Source: Desulfuromonadales bacterium
Lineage (GTDB): Bacteria; Desulfobacterota; Desulfuromonadia; Desulfuromonadales; JAGXHI01
Length of the DNA: 64,000 nt
Assembly (NCBI GenBank): GCA_024636295.1
Contig: JAGXHI010000068.1
Location: 1 to 64,000, forward strand
Direction of reading: 5' to 3'
Position 1 is the stretch's first letter. Each line of letters starts with the position of its first letter. Position numbers and translations under genes: made by a program. This document shows, piece after piece, positions 48,681 through 58,104 of the stretch. The notes below the pieces were generated by a model, which saw only the letters and a program-made list of their open reading frames with translations, made no database searches and was not told the origin of the DNA.

Positions 48681-48767
48681 AGCTTCGAAAAGCCAAACCG
48701 CCCGTGAGGGTGGGGCGGAAAGCCGCGGATCTTCCAGAGTGAAGACAGCCGGGTTGCCCGAAGAGCC
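48681..48767 (+). ncRNA. GEMM-I family riboswitch (G20 retained; c-di-GMP-type predicted)
   Basis: GCTTCGAAAAGCCAAACCGCCC-GTGA-GGGTGGGGCGGAAAGCCGCGGATCT...AGACAGCCGGGTTGCCCGAAGAGC; GNRA loop; positions 21/46 swapped G-C to C-G. Confidence 0.85.
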
Positions 48768-48787
48768 TTCCGGAAACCCGGCTTTTT
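48748..48787 (+). terminator. Riboswitch-overlapping intrinsic terminator
   Basis: GCCGGGTT (in aptamer 3' side) pairs with AACCCGGC, followed by TTTTT. Confidence 0.82.
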
Positions 48788-48922
48788 GCCCCATTCTGAG
48801 GGCGCGTCAACCTGAAACTCATTCAAGGACAAGGAGGAAGTATGAGAGGCAGAGATTCCCCATGATTTCTTTTGAACGCGAGTCTTTTAACTCATGACAA
48901 AAATGACTAAAGGAGAAGGAAA

Positions 48923-51712
48923 ATGGAAGGATTAAGATTGTTTCAACGATTGGCGATAATTGCCATTCTGATTTTGACGGTCGGTATGCTCGGCTGCTCG
49001 GGCGATGACGGCGATCGCGGACCGGCAGGACCCCAAGGACCCGAAGGCCCGGCAGGACCTGAAGGACCTGAAGGACCCGGCGGGGGTGACGGCACCGGGG
49101 AGTCTATTCTCTCCGACTGGCAGCAAAGCGGGCACGCCGATATTGAGGGTGAACCCTTTCGCCACTGGGACGCAGAAGGGGAAATTCCCACGAGTTGCGC
49201 CCGGTGTCACTCCTCCGAAGGTTTCACATCCTTTCTCATGGATGGTGAGATCGAGGAAGCTGCCAATACCGAGGGGAGCATCTCCTGCAGCGCCTGCCAC
49301 GCCAGCACCATTTACGATTGGGCCTCGGGCCAGTTTAACGCCTCGACACCTCAACTCGAGCCGGTGACCTTCCCCTCCGGGGACACCGCCACCCTGGACG
49401 ATCCCAGCAATCTCTGCATGGTCTGCCACCAGGGGCGCGAATCGGGCGTGAGCGTACAGACGGCGATCGACGCCAATCCCGGCGGTCCCTTCCGGTTCAT
49501 CAACATCCATTACTATGCGGCGGCAGCCTCCCTATTCGGAAGCGAGGTCAACGGCGGTTTCGAATATGATGGCAAGGAATACGTCGGCCGCTTCACTCAC
49601 GTGCCTACGCGGGATACCTGTCTCGAGTGCCATATGGGACCCACTCCCGCCGAAGGACACACTTTCAATCCTCAGCCCGCGTACTGTACGGACTGTCACG
49701 GGGAAATCGATCCGGACGCCGAAAATCCTTTCCGCGACATCCGTCTGACGAGCACCACCGATTTCGATGGCGACGGCGATGCCCTGGAAGGGCTGTTTTT
49801 CGAGATCCAGACCCTGGCCGACGCTCTGCTGGCCGAAATTCAGGATTATGCGGCCGTCGAGATTGGCACGGAAATCGTGTATGCAAACAATTATCCCTAT
49901 TTCTTCGCGGATACCGACGGGGACGGTACGGGTGACGGAAACTACACGGAATTCGACGCACCCCTGCTGAGGGCGGCCTATAACTTCCAGGTCACCCAGA
50001 AGGAGCCCTGTGGCTACATCCACAATGCCCGATACATTATGCAGCTGCTCTACGATTCCATCGAGGATCTGGGCGGGGATGTCTCCGGCTTTGTTCGTCC
50101 GCCCGATGTGGGGGCAACAGGCGTCGTGGGCGAATGGCTGCAGAGCGGCCATGCCGACGTGACCGCCGAGGCCTTCAATCACTGGAATGACCCCGTGGAA
50201 GATCCGGAGGGAATTCCCGTTGGGTGCGCCAAGTGCCACAGTGAGGACGGGTTCCGTGATTTCGCCGAGGACGGAACCGTCGCGGAACCGGTTCCGGTCG
50301 TCCTCAACGAGGCAGGAACGCAGGTAACGCATGAAAGCACCCTGAGTTGTGGAACCTGCCACCTGCACGAGGGACAGATCGCTGTCACCACCGATTCAAC
50401 GACCCTCTATGAAGCGGGAGATTTCACGGCCCTCGAGCCGGTGACCTTTCCCTCAGGCGCCACGGCGACGTTGAACGGCAACAGCAATATGTGCATGGCC
50501 TGCCACCAGGGGCGCGAGTCCGGGGTGAGTGTCTCCTCGGCCATCGAGACCCTGGACGAGCACCGCTTCATCAACCGTCATTACTTCGCCGCCGCTGCCA
50601 TTCGCTTCGGCACCGAGGTGACCGCGGGCTACGAATACCCTGGCCGCACCTATGCCGGTCAGAACACATACCCCGCGCATCCCGCGGACCTGATCACCTG
50701 TGTGGGCTGTCATATGCGCGAAGGCGAAGCTTTCCACGTCTTCGAACCTGACATCACCCGCTGCAATGATTGCCACGTCGGCATTCAAAGCTTCGAGGAT
50801 ATCGGCATGACCGTGGGCCAGGATTACGACGGGGACGGCACCGTCGAAGGCTACCAGGCGGAACTCGACGCCTTCAAGGCGGAACTTCTCGCCGAGATTC
50901 AGAATTATGCCACCAATACGATCGGAACGGATATCGAGTACGTGCCCGGTCAGTATCCCTACTTCCTGGTTGCCGGAACTACCGATGGGTTTACGGTTTT
51001 TGACGACACCCTGCTTCCCGCCGCCTTTAACTTCCACTCCGCGCAGGACCCCTGCAACGACATGCACAACATCGAGTACGCCATCCAGACCGTCTACGAT
51101 TCTATCGACTCCCTGGATGACGGCACCCTCAACATGTCGGTGCAGATTGACGGCAATGTCGTGACGCGGCCGACAGCCGCGGGTGGCGGCGGAAACGGCA
51201 ATACGGCCCCCAGCGCGAGCGCGACCTTTAGCCCGGCCGCACCGGCCATCGACGACACGGTCACCCTTGACGCCAGTGGCAGCACCGATACGGAGGACGC
51301 CCCCCTGCAGCTGAACTACAGCTGGGCGCTGACGGCTCCTGACGGGAGCACCGCGGTTCTCAGCGACGCTACCGCGGCCTCACCGACGTTCACCGCCGAT
51401 TTGGCAGGCGCCTATTCCGCCACCGTGACGGTGACCGATACTGGAGGACTTACCGACACCGCCACAGCCTCCTTCACCATCGGGGACGGGGGGGCCGAGC
51501 CGCCGACAACGGTGATTTTCCAAAACACCATAGGCAATATAACCTTCAGTCACCCGATTCACACAAGTACTCTGGACTGTTCAGCATGCCATACAGCCGA
51601 TCCGTCCGAGCTGGTGGTGGATAATACGGGGCGGACTCAAGCTCACGGTTTCTGTGAAGAGTGCCACGCGCAACCAACCAGTGGCCCATGCAGCTTCTGC
51701 CATGGAAATTAA
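48923..51712 (+). CDS. Multiheme c-type cytochrome lipoprotein (13 CxxCH) with collagen-like GxP N-terminal repeat and PKD-like domain
   Basis: 13 CxxCH counted by eye; LGCSGDDGDRGPAGPQGPEGPAGPEGPEGPGG; two homologous halves; SD aaggagaagg. Confidence 0.93.
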   Translation: MEGLRLFQRLAIIAILILTVGMLGCSGDDGDRGPAGPQGPEGPAGPEGPEGPGGGDGTGESILSDWQQSGHADIEGEPFRHWDAEGEIPTSCARCHSSEGFTSFLMDGEIEEAANTEGSISCSACHASTIYDWASGQFNASTPQLEPVTFPSGDTATLDDPSNLCMVCHQGRESGVSVQTAIDANPGGPFRFINIHYYAAAASLFGSEVNGGFEYDGKEYVGRFTHVPTRDTCLECHMGPTPAEGHTFNPQPAYCTDCHGEIDPDAENPFRDIRLTSTTDFDGDGDALEGLFFEIQTLADALLAEIQDYAAVEIGTEIVYANNYPYFFADTDGDGTGDGNYTEFDAPLLRAAYNFQVTQKEPCGYIHNARYIMQLLYDSIEDLGGDVSGFVRPPDVGATGVVGEWLQSGHADVTAEAFNHWNDPVEDPEGIPVGCAKCHSEDGFRDFAEDGTVAEPVPVVLNEAGTQVTHESTLSCGTCHLHEGQIAVTTDSTTLYEAGDFTALEPVTFPSGATATLNGNSNMCMACHQGRESGVSVSSAIETLDEHRFINRHYFAAAAIRFGTEVTAGYEYPGRTYAGQNTYPAHPADLITCVGCHMREGEAFHVFEPDITRCNDCHVGIQSFEDIGMTVGQDYDGDGTVEGYQAELDAFKAELLAEIQNYATNTIGTDIEYVPGQYPYFLVAGTTDGFTVFDDTLLPAAFNFHSAQDPCNDMHNIEYAIQTVYDSIDSLDDGTLNMSVQIDGNVVTRPTAAGGGGNGNTAPSASATFSPAAPAIDDTVTLDASGSTDTEDAPLQLNYSWALTAPDGSTAVLSDATAASPTFTADLAGAYSATVTVTDTGGLTDTATASFTIGDGGAEPPTTVIFQNTIGNITFSHPIHTSTLDCSACHTADPSELVVDNTGRTQAHGFCEECHAQPTSGPCSFCHGN

Positions 51713-51756
51713 CCTCTGGGAATAACAATTGAAGATTCTTTTCAGCCCATGATCAT

Positions 51757-51786
51757 CGGGGGCGGCTCTCAAGCCGCCCCCTTTTT
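51757..51786 (+). terminator. Intrinsic terminator
   Basis: GGGGGCGGCT-ctca-AGCCGCCCCC followed by TTTTT. Confidence 0.92.
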
Positions 51787-51942
51787 CAGGTCTTTTTTAC
51801 CTGAGGCGCCGGGTTTGTCACCTGATGACTCTGCGGCACGATTTCCTTCCGGGAAGATCGATTTTAAGGCGGAAATGAACAAAGGCGAATCCGTTGCCGG
51901 ATTCGCCTTTTGTTTCATCGCGTATTTTGAAAACAGCAAACC

Positions 51943-53865
51943 TTACTTTTCGTAATAGGTATACCCGCTCAGGCTCGCCGAGAACTCTTCCAGGAGTTTC
52001 TGTCTCTCCGCCACGCTGATCTTCCCCCGGCGGACCGCCTTTTCGGCCGTGGTGCGGAATTCCTCGAAGAGAGTTTCGGGTTGGTATTCCACATAGCTGA
52101 GAACGTCGGCGATGCTGTCGCCAGGGATCTCCTCCATCACGTCGAAGCCGCCGATCTCGTTGATCCGCACGCTGACCACGTGGGTGTCGCCGAAGAGGTT
52201 GTGCAGGTCTCCCAATGTCTCCTGGTAGGCGCCCATCAGGAAAACGCCCACGTAGTATTCCTCTCCCGGTTGCAGAGGATGCAGGGGGAGCGTGCGGCGT
52301 TCTCCTTCGGCGCCGATGAAGCTGTCGAGCTTTCCGTCGCAGTCGCAGGTCAGGTCGGAGATGATCGCTTCGCGCACCGGTCTCTCCCTATGGCGGTGGA
52401 TCGGCATGACGGGAAAAACCTGGCCGATCGCCCATGTGTCGGGCAGTGACTGAAAGACGCTGAAATTGCCGTAATAAATATCCGCCAGGCTGTCCCTGAG
52501 ACCGTTGAGCCCCGGAGACGCCTCGGGGAGGGAATCGAGCCGGACGGCAATCCCCTGGGCGACGGCCAGATAAATGTTCTCGGCCAGGGAGCGCTCCCGC
52601 AGGCTGATCTGGCCGATCTTGAACAGGTCGCGAATTTCATCCCGGAATTGCACGGCTGTTTCGTAACGTTCCCGGAGATTGGCCGAATCCAGATTCTTAT
52701 GAATGGTGAAGAGGTCGCGCACCCGTTCATGGGAAGGTTCGGGGAGGCTCTCCGGCAGCGAGACCGCCTCGAAATGGGTGATATCGAGGATGTTGAACAG
52801 AAGAATCGAGGAATAGGCGACGGTGGCGCGACCCGACTCGGTAACCAGGTGAGGGTGGGGGATGCCCTGGGGGTCCAAGGTGGACATGACCGTCTCCACG
52901 ATGGCGCGGCAGTAATCCTCGAGGGTGTAGTTGGAGGAATGCACATGATTGGCGCGCGCCCCGATGTAATCCACCGCCAGCCCCCCCCCGAGGTCGAGAC
53001 AGGACAAGGGCGCTCCCTCCCGGACCAGGTCGGCATAATACCGGCAGGCCTCCAGCACCCCGGCGCGGATGTCCCGGATGTCGGGAATCTGGGACCCCAG
53101 GTGGCAGTGCAGCAGCTCCAGGCAGTCAAGCATGCCGTTTTCCTTCAGGGTGTCCACCACCGTGATCAGCTGGGCCGTGCTCAGCCCGAAGCTGCTGCGG
53201 TCCCCGCTGGTCTCCGTCCAGAGTCCGCCCACCCTGGACGAGACTTTGATGCGAACCCCTATCAGGGGCTGGATGCCCAGAGCCCTGCTTCGTTCGATAA
53301 TCAGGGGCAGCTCGGCCGGCGATTCGATGACGAAGAAGCAGCGGAAGCCGAGCTTGCGCGCCCAGAGCCCCAGGTCGATGAACTCCCTGTCCTTGTAGCC
53401 GTTGCAGATCAGAAGTCCGCCTTCGCGAAGATTGGCAAGTGCCAGGACCAGTTCGGCCTTACTTCCGGCCTCGAGGCCATGGCCGTACGGCGCGCCGAAG
53501 CGGACGATCTCCCCGATGACGTGGCACTGCTGATTGACCTTGATGGGGAAGACCCCCCGGTATTCACCCCCGTAGCCTGCGCGGTTGATAGAGGCCCGGA
53601 AAGTTTCATTGAGCAACCCGATGCGGGCGTCCAGAAGATTTTCGATACGCAGCAGGACCGGCATTGCATGCCCTCTGGCTTCGATGCCGCGGATGATCTC
53701 CATCAGGGAAACGGTCACCTCTCCCGAGGGGAAGGAGGCCTTGACGGTCACCTCTCCGTCACTGGACAGATCGAAACTGCCGGCGCCCCACTTACGGATT
53801 CCATACAGGGCGGCGGAGTCCTCGACGGACCAATTCGGCATCGTTCTGGGATTCATCCTTTGCAT
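51943..53865 (-). CDS. speA: Biosynthetic arginine decarboxylase
   Basis: YRGVFPIKVNQQCHVIGEI PLP-Lys motif; HCHLGSQIPDIRD; VTESGRATVAY. Confidence 0.96.
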   Translation of the reverse strand: MQRMNPRTMPNWSVEDSAALYGIRKWGAGSFDLSSDGEVTVKASFPSGEVTVSLMEIIRGIEARGHAMPVLLRIENLLDARIGLLNETFRASINRAGYGGEYRGVFPIKVNQQCHVIGEIVRFGAPYGHGLEAGSKAELVLALANLREGGLLICNGYKDREFIDLGLWARKLGFRCFFVIESPAELPLIIERSRALGIQPLIGVRIKVSSRVGGLWTETSGDRSSFGLSTAQLITVVDTLKENGMLDCLELLHCHLGSQIPDIRDIRAGVLEACRYYADLVREGAPLSCLDLGGGLAVDYIGARANHVHSSNYTLEDYCRAIVETVMSTLDPQGIPHPHLVTESGRATVAYSSILLFNILDITHFEAVSLPESLPEPSHERVRDLFTIHKNLDSANLRERYETAVQFRDEIRDLFKIGQISLRERSLAENIYLAVAQGIAVRLDSLPEASPGLNGLRDSLADIYYGNFSVFQSLPDTWAIGQVFPVMPIHRHRERPVREAIISDLTCDCDGKLDSFIGAEGERRTLPLHPLQPGEEYYVGVFLMGAYQETLGDLHNLFGDTHVVSVRINEIGGFDVMEEIPGDSIADVLSYVEYQPETLFEEFRTTAEKAVRRGKISVAERQKLLEEFSASLSGYTYYEK

Positions 53866-53923
53866 TCTCCTGGTTGAATTTCAAGACGGCAAAATCAGGC
53901 CGGCGAAAGGGCGAACAAAACAT

Positions 53924-53997
53924 TCGCCCCCACGTAGGGGCGTGATTTATCACGCCCCCGTATTGCGTGTAGGGGCGACGCATGCCTTGCCCCTACG
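53924..53997. repeat. Cluster of overlapping GC-rich palindromic repeats (REP-like)
   Basis: GGGGCGTGA-ttta-TCACGCCCC; GTAGGGGCgacgcatgccttGCCCCTAC. Confidence 0.75.
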
Positions 53998-54838
53998 GAG
54001 CGATATTCTCCCGGGCGAAGGTCGGAAGCATGAACGCCCCGAGGTGAAGGTCCTCGTTGTAATATTTCGTCTGAAACCCGCGACGGGCGGCCCGCTCGCG
54101 ATCGAAGTCCTTCACCGGGTGGTACTTCTTGCTGGCGAAAGCAAAACTCCAGAGGCCGCTCGGATAGGTGGGAATGAAGGCCTGGTACATCTCCACGAGG
54201 GGAAAGACCGCTCGCAGATTGCGGTACATCTCCTTCTGGATCGCCGCGTGGTAAAAGGGCGATTCGCTCTGGGCCACCATGATGCCGTCCTGTTTCAGGG
54301 CGGCGAAAACAAGGCGGTAGAAATCCTCCTCGAAAAGACCTACGGCCGGTCCGATGGGGTCCGTGGAATCCACCAGGATGACGTCGAATTCATCCCGGTG
54401 ATCCCTGATATAGGCGATGCCGTCATCGACATGGAGCTTAACGCGAGGATTGCTTCCGTCGATTTCTCCGGCCATGGTGGGAAGCAACTCGATCGATTTT
54501 TCAATGACGAGTCCGTCAATCTCGCAGAGAACCGCCTGCTCGACCCCCGGATGTTTCATGATTTCCCGGATGCTGCCGCCATCACCTCCGCCGATCACGA
54601 GAACCTTCTTCGGGTCGGGATGGGTAAAAAGTGCAGGATGGGCGATCATGTCGTGATAGACGAATTCGTCCCGCTCGGTCACCATCACCAGGCCGTCCAA
54701 AAGCATCATCCGCCCGTATTCGGGGGTCTCCAGAATATCGAGCTGCTGAAACGCGCTCTTTCCGGAGAAAAGGGTCTTGGTGGTTTTGAGAGTAATTCCG
54801 ACATTTTCCGAGTGTTTTTCGGTATACCAGAGTTCCAT
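53993..54838 (-). CDS. speE: Spermidine synthase
   Basis: MELWYTEKHSENVGITLKTTKTLFSGKSAFQQLDILET; VIGGGDGGSIREIMKH; VILVDSTDPIGPA. Confidence 0.95.
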   Translation of the reverse strand: MELWYTEKHSENVGITLKTTKTLFSGKSAFQQLDILETPEYGRMMLLDGLVMVTERDEFVYHDMIAHPALFTHPDPKKVLVIGGGDGGSIREIMKHPGVEQAVLCEIDGLVIEKSIELLPTMAGEIDGSNPRVKLHVDDGIAYIRDHRDEFDVILVDSTDPIGPAVGLFEEDFYRLVFAALKQDGIMVAQSESPFYHAAIQKEMYRNLRAVFPLVEMYQAFIPTYPSGLWSFAFASKKYHPVKDFDRERAARRGFQTKYYNEDLHLGAFMLPTFARENIAP

Positions 54839-54860
54839 GGGCGCATCCTTGACAAATGCA

Positions 54861-54884
54861 CGGGGGCGTGTGGGCACGCCCCCG
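54861..54884. repeat. Perfect palindrome in speE 5' region
   Basis: CGGGGGCGTG-tggg-CACGCCCCCG. Confidence 0.85.
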
Positions 54885-55092
54885 AAGTCTTCTATTAGGT
54901 TTGATGAACTCGCAAAAAATTTTCCGATGGCTAAGCGACGCCATCAGGTTTGAATGATGAAAAACAGCCTACCACCACTTGGAAGCCGGGGCAAGTTTCC
55001 TTCCTGGACTAGGAGGCTGTCGGACTATCCATGAGCCGGCTGCAAATCCGGCTGCTTGGCCCATATTTCGGCTTCTTTTCGGCCCATAGATC

Positions 55093-55280
55093 TAGCTAGT
55101 TTTCGTCCGGAAACGGCCCTTTTCCGCAATCTCTGCGTCAACCCGCGGATTTGATTGTCCGGCGTAAAGTACTACGCCTCCGCTCAAATCCTTGATTTCC
55201 TTGATCTTGCGAAAAATTGTTCGTTTCCAGATCGAAAACTGCATTTATGCTTACCGGGGTTTCCGGATGGACACTAGCTA
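55093..55280. mobile_element. MITE-like element with 22-nt imperfect terminal inverted repeats and internal hairpin
   Basis: TAGCTAGTTTTCGTCCGGAAAC (55093-55114) vs reverse complement of 55259-55280 TAGCTAGTGTCCATCCGGAAAC (19/22); internal GGATTTGA...GGCGTA-AAGTAC-TACGCC...TCAAATCC. Confidence 0.6.
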
Positions 55281-55459
55281 TGAGCTCTGTTTACCCTTGA
55301 CCGCAAGGGCGGTTTTATACTCCTCATGAATTTTCCCGTCAATCATTTTCTTCAGACACGGAACCGGAAATTTTTATGGAGGGCAACTTCTTGACATTAC
55401 ATCTGTTTTTCTTCTAAAGTGCCTTGGAGATTTATTTGCGCACTGGAAAGGAACTGGCG

Positions 55460-56272
55460 ATGAAAGAAAAGGAAAAAATTGTTTTCATAGGGGGAGGGAA
55501 TATGGCGGAAGCCCTCATCAAAGGACTTCTCAAGAAGGGATTTCCCGCCTCCGGCATCCTTGCGGCCGAACCGCTGGTTGAGCGCCGTGATGCCCTGAAG
55601 CGGAGCTATGGGATAGGAACCACAGGGAATAACCTGGAAGCGGCGCGCGAAGGCGATATCGTCTTCCTCGCGATAAAACCTCAGGTGTGTAGGGAGGTGG
55701 TGTCCGGATTTGCACCGACTTTCACGAAAGACAAACTGTTGGTTTCCATTCTGGCCGGGGTGGATACCCTGACCCTAGAGAAATTGTGCAATGGATCATC
55801 GCGGGTTGTCCGCGCCATGCCAAATACCCCGGCTCTGATCGGCGAGGGCGCCACGGCCCTTTGCGCCGGACGCTTTGCGAACGGCGAGGATCTGGCCCGT
55901 GCGGCGAGGCTCTTCGAGACAGTGGGCGTAGTGGTGACTGTCGCCGAATCGCAGATGGATGCGGTGACGGGACTTTCGGGCTCCGGCCCGGCTTACGTGT
56001 ATACCCTTATCGAAGCACTGGCCGACGGAGGGGTGCGCGAGGGACTGCCGAGGGAAGTCGCCCATGCCCTTGCAGTGCAGACCGTGCTCGGAGCATCTCG
56101 TCTGGTGAAGGAGACAGGGGAACATCCCGCTCTTCTTCGGGAAAGAGTTTGCTCCCCCGGTGGAACCACTATCTCCGGAATGGGCGTTCTGGAGAAAAAA
56201 GGATTTCGGGCCGCCCTCATGGAAGCGGTGGCCGCTGCCGCCAGGAGATCAAGGGAACTGGGTGGAAGATAA
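55460..56272 (+). CDS. proC: Pyrroline-5-carboxylate reductase
   Basis: VFIGGGNMAEALIKGLL, RAMPNTPALIGEG, SGSGPAYVYTLIEALADGGVREGL. Confidence 0.95.
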   Translation: MKEKEKIVFIGGGNMAEALIKGLLKKGFPASGILAAEPLVERRDALKRSYGIGTTGNNLEAAREGDIVFLAIKPQVCREVVSGFAPTFTKDKLLVSILAGVDTLTLEKLCNGSSRVVRAMPNTPALIGEGATALCAGRFANGEDLARAARLFETVGVVVTVAESQMDAVTGLSGSGPAYVYTLIEALADGGVREGLPREVAHALAVQTVLGASRLVKETGEHPALLRERVCSPGGTTISGMGVLEKKGFRAALMEAVAAAARRSRELGGR

Positions 56273-56298
56273 GGTTTTTCGAAGAATTTCCGATAAAA

Positions 56299-56321
56299 AA
56301 GGGCCGATAAAAGTCGGCCCT
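56299..56321 (+). terminator. Intrinsic terminator after proC
   Basis: GGGCCGA-taaaag-TCGGCCC followed by TTTcc. Confidence 0.8.
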
Positions 56322-56329
56322 TTCCATTT

Positions 56330-56446
56330 TCAGCGTCGGCCGCCGTGATGATGGGGAAACGATGACCAATGGGGTCCGCATCCGCAAGCCGAAAGAGAAA
56401 GGCTGAATGCCGCGACAGCGACGAATACCAGTGCCAGTTTTTTCAT
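56330..56446 (-). CDS. Small Cys/His-rich lipoprotein-like peptide (38 aa), not in ORF track
   Basis: SD GGAGG; MKKLALVFVAVAAFSLSLSACGCGPHWSSFPHHHGGRR*. Confidence 0.7.
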   Translation of the reverse strand: MKKLALVFVAVAAFSLSLSACGCGPHWSSFPHHHGGRR

Positions 56447-56600
56447 TCCAGAGCCTCCGTTTAAAAAAAGATGTTTCCTACTTTGACGAAAAGGGACCGG
56501 AAAGGTTTACATGGATTTCTCCTGGTCATCTTCCAAAAGGAACCGACGATTCCGTCGAGAAAAAAATGGTTGTTCGAAATTCCTTGAAAAAAGATTGAAA

Positions 56601-56789
56601 TCACTTTTCGCTCCCGTCGCATTCGCGGTTGATTTCCTCGTACAAGGCGATTTGCTCCGCCATCGACAGCTTCTTGCGGCATCCTTTTTCGGAGCGCAGA
56701 CAGAGCCGACACCGGTCGTCCGAGCACCACTGGCACTGGCGGCAGTCGGAACAGGGGTGTTTTTTCTCCATGTCTCCTCCATTTACCAT
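56601..56789 (-). CDS. Small Cys-rich protein (start possibly 56771)
   Basis: MEKKHPCSDCRQCQWCSDDRCRLCLRSEKGCRKKLSMAEQIALYEEIN. Confidence 0.7.
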   Translation of the reverse strand: MVNGGDMEKKHPCSDCRQCQWCSDDRCRLCLRSEKGCRKKLSMAEQIALYEEINRECDGSEK

Positions 56790-56790
56790 C

Positions 56791-58104
56791 TTACCCCTGT
56801 GGGGGACCGCCGGGCAACAGGCCCTCCGCCGCTAATTCATGCGCGCGCTGTCGGCGAAGATAAAACGCCTCGAAGAATTCACTGCTGATAAGAAGAAAGA
56901 CGGAGATGGCCACTCCGGAGACAGGAACGGGAAAGAGGGAAATGACCGCCCACCACGCGAGAAGATAGAAAAAACGAAAAATTGTGGAACGGCCCAGCTG
57001 GCCTGTACGGTGAGAGATGGAAAACCACCCCCGCAGTAGATTGGATGCGCCGTAAATAATCGGGAATATGGCGCAGACCGCCAGCGGCAAAGCGATATAG
57101 TTCCTCATTTCATCATTCAGCCCCATGATTCCCCCCAGCACAGCCCCGTTCAATGGATAGGCGATAAGAAGGGTCAGAATGCTCATGCCGGCGCCGACCC
57201 TCCAGAAAAAGGTGAGGAGCAACCGGTAATCGGCGGCGTCACGCACCAGGGTGAGATAGGCCTGCTGCAGATTGCGCATGGGACCGGACAAAAGGAAGAT
57301 GAAACCGCGGATGACTCCGAAGGCGGCCAGGGCGAGGGCGCCGTCCGGCAGCCGGCTGATGATGGCATTGATGGTCAGGGGCACGCTCTGCTGCAGACAG
57401 GAGGAATACGCGAGGGGAAAGGCGTATTGCAAGATCTCCTTCGTCCCTTTTTCGGGCTCACCGGTGGCAGGAAGATGGGCGCGCCAGGCGAAGAAGCCCA
57501 TAAGAGCGGATTCCACCATGATGCAACCCAGAAGGCCGAATCCTCCCAGGGCCGCGCCGGAAAAAAAGTGGCGACCCTGGGCCAGGATGATAAAGAGCGC
57601 CGCAATACGCACTCCCGTTGCGAAAGATACCAGTCCCGTGCGGCGGGCCCTGATGACCAGTCCTTGGAAAAAACCTCGAAAGCCACTGAAAAAAGGAAGA
57701 AATATGGTAATGCGAATGACGGCTTTAGCCTCTTCAGCTACCTCCCCCCGTACTCCGATTATGGTTTCAAAGACGAAATTCCCGATTCGCGTGTAGCCGA
57801 TCAGCGCCAGCATCGTGGAGACGTATATCGCCACCAGCACCACGAAGATCAGTGTTCCTTTCATCGATTTTCGGCCCCTGACCATGGCGATGGTCACGGT
57901 GTGGTTCTGATAGGAGGGGGAGGATATGAAGAGTTGCAGGGTCAGGGCCACCGAAAAGGCCGCCAGGGAAATGACGAATTCCTGTTGTCGGGCGAGGGCG
58001 GCATTGATGACGGAGTGGGACACGCTCATCAACTGAACATTGAGGAGGAGTGGAAAGAAAAAAAGAGAAATTTCTTTCAGGGAGAGGGGTCGGGGGCCGT
58101 TCAC
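56791..58104 (-). CDS. Polytopic membrane protein, MATE/flippase-like
   Basis: About 12 hydrophobic segments; MATE-like arrangement. Confidence 0.75.
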   Translation of the reverse strand: MNGPRPLSLKEISLFFFPLLLNVQLMSVSHSVINAALARQQEFVISLAAFSVALTLQLFISSPSYQNHTVTIAMVRGRKSMKGTLIFVVLVAIYVSTMLALIGYTRIGNFVFETIIGVRGEVAEEAKAVIRITIFLPFFSGFRGFFQGLVIRARRTGLVSFATGVRIAALFIILAQGRHFFSGAALGGFGLLGCIMVESALMGFFAWRAHLPATGEPEKGTKEILQYAFPLAYSSCLQQSVPLTINAIISRLPDGALALAAFGVIRGFIFLLSGPMRNLQQAYLTLVRDAADYRLLLTFFWRVGAGMSILTLLIAYPLNGAVLGGIMGLNDEMRNYIALPLAVCAIFPIIYGASNLLRGWFSISHRTGQLGRSTIFRFFYLLAWWAVISLFPVPVSGVAISVFLLISSEFFEAFYLRRQRAHELAAEGLLPGGPPQG

